Source of the DNA: Bog-473 sp963763575
GTDB lineage: Bacteria > Actinomycetota > Acidimicrobiia > Acidimicrobiales > RAAP-2
Assembly (NCBI GenBank): GCA_963763575.1
Contig: CAVXPD010000018.1
Span: 1 to 64,000 of the forward strand
Direction: 5' to 3'
DNA length: 64,000 nt
A program made the position numbers and the translations under genes. Of this stretch, positions 60,259-64,000 are shown in pieces; the stretch's first letter is position 1; the number at the start of each line of letters is the position of its first letter. The notes beneath the pieces are model-generated. The model ran no database searches. It was given only the letters and a program-made list of their open reading frames with translations, and was not told where the DNA came from.

Positions 60259-60933
60259 ATGAGTGAGTCGATCGCCATCGTCGTCGGAGGGGGCGAACTG
60301 GGCCAGGACGTGGCGGGCGAATTGGCCGGCACCGGCCACTCCATCGTGGTCGTGGACAGGAACGAAGAGAACCTGAGCAAGCTGCCCGCCGGCGTCCACG
60401 GGACACTGGCCGACCCCACCGATCCGGCGGTCGTTGGTCCGACCATCGATCAAGTCGTGGCCGAGTACGGCCCTCCCGAGATCCTGGTGAACACCGTCGG
60501 TGCCTTCTGGCCGGGTGACGCTCTCTCGACGACCCCCGAGCAGCTGCGGACGATGCTCGACGTGAACCTGGGCACGGCGCTATGGCTCAGCCAAGCTGTC
60601 GCGCGCCACATGAGCACCCGGGGCTCCGGTTCGATCGTGCACGTCTCGGCGCGGCCCGGCCTCGTCGCTGTTGAAGGTATGGCGGCCTACGCCGTCAGCA
60701 AGGCGGGGCTGACACACCTCATCCGGCTCTTGGACGTCGAGCTTCGGCCAGTGGGCATCCGCGTGAACGGCGTGGCGCCGCAACTGATCGCCAACGAGGC
60801 AAATAGGAGTGCACTGCCCAAGGAACTGTTGGTGCACGCCATCACTCCGAAGGCCGTCGCCCAGATCATCGCTTTCCTGGTTGGAGACGCGGCTGCGCCG
60901 ATCAGTGGAGCCATTGTGCCCGCCTACGGCTGA
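60259..60933 (+). CDS. SDR family oxidoreductase
   Basis: 224 residues. AIVVGGGELGQDVAGEL replaces the usual TGxxxGIG, so cofactor binding may be altered; NTVGAF, catalytic Ser in VHVSARPG, YAVSK (Tyr, Lys) and IRVNGVAPQL are present and the C-terminus PISGAIVPAYG is of the family kind. A GAGGAGG site precedes ATG 60259. First gene of a five-gene operon with short gaps; probably a reductase or dehydrogenase in the same pathway. Confidence 0.88.
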   Translation: MSESIAIVVGGGELGQDVAGELAGTGHSIVVVDRNEENLSKLPAGVHGTLADPTDPAVVGPTIDQVVAEYGPPEILVNTVGAFWPGDALSTTPEQLRTMLDVNLGTALWLSQAVARHMSTRGSGSIVHVSARPGLVAVEGMAAYAVSKAGLTHLIRLLDVELRPVGIRVNGVAPQLIANEANRSALPKELLVHAITPKAVAQIIAFLVGDAAAPISGAIVPAYG

Positions 60934-60938
60934 AGGGT

Positions 60939-61934
60939 ATGACGTTCCTCCCGGGACAGGACCCGCCTCGTTGGTCAGGGAAGCGGCCGCTTGGCCCCTT
61001 CGCGGTCTCTCCGATCGGGTTCGGGGCGATGAGGTTGACCGGTCCGAACGTCTTCGGGCCCCCCCGGAATTGGGATGAAGCCGTACGCATCCTCCGGTCG
61101 GCAGTCGATGCGGGCGTCGATCACATAGACACGGCCGAGTTCTACGGGCCCGAGATCGTCAACGAATTGATCCGTCAGGCCCTTCATCCCTTGCCGCCCG
61201 ACTTGGTGATCGTGAGCAAGGTCGGGGCCCGACGCGGCCCAAAGGGTGAGATCTTCGCGGATGACGCGCCGGACCGGCTCCGCCGGGGGATCGAGGACAA
61301 CTTGCGAACGCTCGGGAGCGAGCGGGTCGGAATCGTCAACCTGCGGCTGATGAGGAAGTCGCCGGCCGATTCGTTCTTCGACGATCAGCTCGCGGCGATG
61401 ATCAACGCTCGTGACGACGGGCTGATCCGGGCCGTGGGCCTGAGCAACGTCTCGCTGAGCCACCTGTTACGCGCCCTGGAGCTCACCGAGGTGGCGTGCG
61501 TTCAGAACGCATACCACCCGGCTGATCGCACCTCTCAATCTGTGCTCGAAGCATGCACCAGTCGAAACATCGCGTTCGTGCCGTTTGCTCCACTGGGGTT
61601 CGGCTCATCGTCTCTCCTCAGCAACCCCACCATTACCGAGGTCGCCGCCCGCTCCGGGTGCACCAACGCGCAGGCATGCCTCGCCTGGGCGTTGGCCGTT
61701 GCCCCGAACATGGTTCTCATCCCGGGCAGTTCATCTCTGGAGCATCTCCGCGAGAACCTCGGCGCCGTCGATGTGGATCTGGACGAGTCCTCTCTGCGGG
61801 CGATCTCAGACCTTTGGTCGGACGCACCCATCCGTACCGGCGACTTGCACGCCCACCGGGGCATTGACGGCGTCCCGCATCGGCCTCCGGTCGATCGTCA
61901 GCGCGTCGAGCGACGCCAACAGATCTGGACCTAG
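60939..61934 (+). CDS. aldo/keto reductase
   Basis: 331 residues, TIM barrel: LGPFAVSPIGFGAMRLTG, VDHIDTAEFYGPEIVNELI (Asp and Tyr of the tetrad), LVIVSKVGARRG (Lys), and VGLSNVS, LIPGSSSLEHLRENLGAV (NADPH phosphate binding). The fourth catalytic residue, His in LxxLHR, is replaced: the segment reads GIVNLRLMRK, as in a group of actinobacterial AKRs with VNLR. It starts five bases after the SDR stop. It should reduce aldehydes or ketones with NADPH. Confidence 0.9.
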   Translation: MTFLPGQDPPRWSGKRPLGPFAVSPIGFGAMRLTGPNVFGPPRNWDEAVRILRSAVDAGVDHIDTAEFYGPEIVNELIRQALHPLPPDLVIVSKVGARRGPKGEIFADDAPDRLRRGIEDNLRTLGSERVGIVNLRLMRKSPADSFFDDQLAAMINARDDGLIRAVGLSNVSLSHLLRALELTEVACVQNAYHPADRTSQSVLEACTSRNIAFVPFAPLGFGSSSLLSNPTITEVAARSGCTNAQACLAWALAVAPNMVLIPGSSSLEHLRENLGAVDVDLDESSLRAISDLWSDAPIRTGDLHAHRGIDGVPHRPPVDRQRVERRQQIWT

Positions 61935-61963
61935 TGACAAAACCGAAACAAAGGAGAAGAAGC

Positions 61964-62623
61964 ATGACGAAGGACCTGGGTGTGTGGAAGGCCGAGGACT
62001 GCGCCTTGGTGTTGATCGACTACCAGAACGAAATGTTCGAGGTCATACGGTCCGAGACCAACAGAGACATGGTCGAGTTGCACGCACGGCTCTTGGCCAA
62101 GACTGCGAAGGCATACGACATGCCGATCGTCTTGTCGACGGTAGGCGTCGAGCTCGGCTTCAACGGTCCCACGCTTTCGTCACTCTTGTCAGAGCTCGAT
62201 GGGATCGATCCCATCGACCGGACGTCGATGAATGCGTTCGAGGACCAGGCGTTTCGCCGCGCGGTGGAGGAGACTGGTCGCAAGCGCCTGATCATCGGTG
62301 CGCTCCACACCGAGATCTGCCTCACCTTCGCAACCGTCCAAGCGCTAAAAGACGGCTACGACGTGCTCTTCGTTGCCGACGCGGTCGGCGGGCGCTCCGA
62401 GGTTGCGCACCGTACCGCCATCGAGCGCCTCGCCCACGCCGGCGCGGTGCCGACGACGGCGCTCGCCGTGGTCACCGAGCTGTTCAGGGACTGGGCGGGA
62501 CCACTGTCCGCGCCGGCTCAAGACGTCATCTACTGGTACTTCGGTGAGGTGCCCGCGCACACCGACGCGGTCGGCGTGGCAGAGGGTGAGCTGAAGGCCG
62601 CGGCCGCCCACTTCGCGCACTGA
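61964..62623 (+). CDS. isochorismatase family cysteine hydrolase
   Basis: 219 residues: CALVLIDYQNEMFEV with the catalytic Asp, then GRKRLIIGALHTEICLTFATVQALKDGYDVLFVADAVGG, which carries the cis-peptide region and the nucleophilic Cys (ICLTF). Members hydrolyse amides, N-carbamoyl compounds or isochorismate; the TEIC context is that of YcaC-like hydrolases. AAAGGAGA precedes ATG 61964; the gap to the AKR gene is 29 bases. It belongs to the same operon. Confidence 0.9.
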   Translation: MTKDLGVWKAEDCALVLIDYQNEMFEVIRSETNRDMVELHARLLAKTAKAYDMPIVLSTVGVELGFNGPTLSSLLSELDGIDPIDRTSMNAFEDQAFRRAVEETGRKRLIIGALHTEICLTFATVQALKDGYDVLFVADAVGGRSEVAHRTAIERLAHAGAVPTTALAVVTELFRDWAGPLSAPAQDVIYWYFGEVPAHTDAVGVAEGELKAAAAHFAH

Positions 62624-62624
62624 G

Positions 62625-63386
62625 ATGGCAGGCCGTCTTGCTGAGAAGGTCTGTGTCATCACCGGCACGGGCGGGAGTATGGGACGCGCGACCGCTCTCG
62701 CGTTTGCGAGGGAAGGCGCATCGGTCGTCGGCTGCGACGTGGTCGTCGAGCCCGCCGAAGAGACGGTCTCGCTGGTCGAGTCGGCAGGCGGCCAGATGGT
62801 GTCGTTGCAGCCGTGCCGGGTCAGCGAGCCGGCCGAGTGCGAGCGGCTCGTCGAGCTGGCGATCGGCACTTTCGGCCGCATCGACGTGCTCTACAATCTC
62901 GCTGCCAAGTCACATTTCAGTCCCTTGGAGAAGTTCACCGACGAGGACTGGGCGGCGGCGCGACGAGACGAGGTCGACCTTGTGTTCTACCTCACGCGGG
63001 CCGCATGGCCCTACCTCAAGGCCAGCCACGGCGTGGTGTTGAACATGGCGTCGCTCAACGGGTCCCTGAGCTTCAAAGCGCTCGCCTCGCTGGCGCATAC
63101 GACCAACAAGTCGGCCATCATCGGGATGACCCGCCAGTTGGCAATGGAGGGCAGCGAGCACGGAATCCGAGTCAACTCCGTCTCGCCCGGTTTCATCGAG
63201 ACCAACTCGACCAAGGGCGAGCTCGATGATCCCGAGTTCGGCCGCCAGATGACGTCGAGGACGCTTCTTGGCCGGTTCGGCCAGCCTGAGGACATCGCGA
63301 ACGCCGCCCTCTACCTCGTCTCCGACGAGAGCGCGTACGTCACAGGGATCGACCTGGTGGTTGACGGCGGCATGAAGGTCTGGTGA
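62625..63386 (+). CDS. SDR family protein lacking the catalytic tyrosine
   Basis: 253 residues: CVITGTGGSMGRATALAFAREGASVVGCDV, NLAAKSHFSP, Ser in NMASLNGS, and RVNSVSPGFIETN, ending VTGIDLVVDGGMKVW. The catalytic YxxxK reads HTTNK (ALASLAHTTNKSAII), so the Tyr is His while Lys is kept. It may still bind NAD(P) and act with another proton donor. ATG 62625 follows the hydrolase stop by one base, and the MFS gene starts in its own stop codon, so all are coupled. Confidence 0.9.
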   Translation: MAGRLAEKVCVITGTGGSMGRATALAFAREGASVVGCDVVVEPAEETVSLVESAGGQMVSLQPCRVSEPAECERLVELAIGTFGRIDVLYNLAAKSHFSPLEKFTDEDWAAARRDEVDLVFYLTRAAWPYLKASHGVVLNMASLNGSLSFKALASLAHTTNKSAIIGMTRQLAMEGSEHGIRVNSVSPGFIETNSTKGELDDPEFGRQMTSRTLLGRFGQPEDIANAALYLVSDESAYVTGIDLVVDGGMKVW

Positions 63387-64000
63387 GAGCCGTGGCCACG
63401 GAGGAGACAAACCTCGTGGCAGCGCAGTCCGCGGCGTCCGCAGGCTCGACGCGCCTCCACTGGTCGGGGTTTTGGATGGTGGCGTTGGTCTTCTTGATCG
63501 TCATGGCCTTCGCCACGCTCCCGAGTCCGCTCTACGGCATCTACAAGATCCAAGATCACCTTTCGTCGTTCACCATCACCGTCGTCTATGCGATCTTCGC
63601 GGCCGGCACGATCACCGCGCTTCTCGCCGAAAACCGCGTTGCGGCACGCGTGGGACGCCGTGGCGTGATGCTCGCCGCCGTGGCGATCATGATGGTGGCA
63701 GCCGGACTTCTCGCTGCGTGGACGGGGCTGGGGGTCCTTCTCATCGGACGCCTGCTCACCGGTGTCGCGGTCGGGCTCGCCGCCGGGACCGCGATCACGT
63801 ACCTGATCGAGTTGCGCCTCCGTGCCGACCCGGGGGGGTCGATGGTCCGCGCCCGGACGATCGGCACCTCAATCAGTGTCGGCGGGCTCGGCGTCGGCCC
63901 GCTGATCGCCGGCTGTCTCGCGCAATGGGCGAGCTGGCCGCTCAGATTGCCCTACGTGGTGATCCTCGCTCTCGGCGCCGTCTCTCTCGTGAGCCTGTGG
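63383..64000 (+). CDS. MFS transporter (5' part, runs out of the window)
   Basis: GTG 63383 overlaps the SDR stop (GTGA). After ~28 polar residues come membrane helices: GFWMVALVFLIVMAFATLPSPLYGIYK, ITVVYAIFAAGTITALL, VMLAAVAIMMVAAGLLAAWTG, LIGRLLTGVAVGLAAGTAITYLIEL and ISVGGLGVGPLIAGCLAQWAS. The loop AENRVAARVGRRGVM matches MFS motif A in place and charge. About 206 residues are visible, half of a 12-helix transporter. It probably imports or exports the substrate of the operon's enzymes. GTG 63392 is an alternative start. Confidence 0.88.
   Translation, partial: MRAVATEETNLVAAQSAASAGSTRLHWSGFWMVALVFLIVMAFATLPSPLYGIYKIQDHLSSFTITVVYAIFAAGTITALLAENRVAARVGRRGVMLAAVAIMMVAAGLLAAWTGLGVLLIGRLLTGVAVGLAAGTAITYLIELRLRADPGGSMVRARTIGTSISVGGLGVGPLIAGCLAQWASWPLRLPYVVILALGAVSLVSLW

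Overview
The window is high-GC DNA with short intergenic gaps, many ATGA-type gene overlaps, several apparently leaderless promoters, LexA boxes of the Gram-positive/actinobacterial form (GAAC-N4-GTTC), and families typical of Actinobacteria (PadR-ABC exporters, ECF sigma with a membrane anti-sigma-like partner, LAL-type LuxR regulators). It most likely comes from an actinobacterial chromosome, perhaps an uncultured soil lineage such as Acidimicrobiia; the class is inference. No rRNA, CRISPR array, replication origin, integrase or intact tRNA was found.

Layout. 1-5 kb: the 3' end of an RNase Z-like gene, then a decayed stretch (ABC ATPase fragment, small beta-rich proteins, a frameshifted ABC exporter divergent from its TetR regulator, an esterase fragment). 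5-9.6 kb: a PadR - ABC ATPase - FtsX-like permease - lipoprotein operon that abuts a TetR remnant. 9.7-11.4 kb: two SnoaL-like proteins and a TetR regulator with a clear divergent promoter. 12-22 kb: ferritin-like protein, MarR, universal stress protein, VOC protein, membrane proteins, an ECF sigma/anti-sigma pair with a repeated promoter-like motif, small proteins and a kinase-less KdpD sensor domain. 22.7-29.6 kb: epoxide-hydrolase-like protein, PF12902 ferritin-like protein, DNA ligase remnant, DHFR-like reductase, and an SOS pair (UvrD-type helicase and DNA polymerase IV), each with a perfect LexA box. 29.9-38.5 kb: a xylose operon (GH3 glycosidase - xylA - xylB), a short-chain dehydrogenase (SDR), an alpha/beta hydrolase and a SRPBCC protein. 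38.9-42.8 kb: an Lrp/AsnC regulator divergent from a complete phenylalanine-to-maleylacetoacetate operon (phenylalanine hydroxylase, HPPD, homogentisate dioxygenase), followed by an IS1380-like remnant. 44-50 kb: DEAD-box helicase, polytopic membrane protein, a decayed RseB/LolA-like gene, a secreted phosphoesterase. 50-64 kb: a redox/catabolic cluster (SDRs, MBL-fold hydrolase, quinone-oxidoreductase-like protein, FMN reductase, AKR, cysteine hydrolase, two MFS transporters) around a large LAL-type LuxR regulator.

Two patterns not explained by the gene list stand out. First, at least six direct-orientation, degenerate copies of the 3' half of a CAT-anticodon (Met-type) tRNA plus about 30 bp of shared downstream sequence punctuate 11.5-38.9 kb and separate functionally distinct gene modules, as expected for stepwise accretion of tRNA-targeting elements or for a tRNA-derived interspersed repeat. 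Second, a near-identical 23-bp site lies upstream of three minus-strand genes around the LAL regulator, defining a candidate local regulon. The window also holds an unusual density of frameshifted or truncated genes, so indel errors in the assembly should be excluded before each is accepted as a pseudogene.
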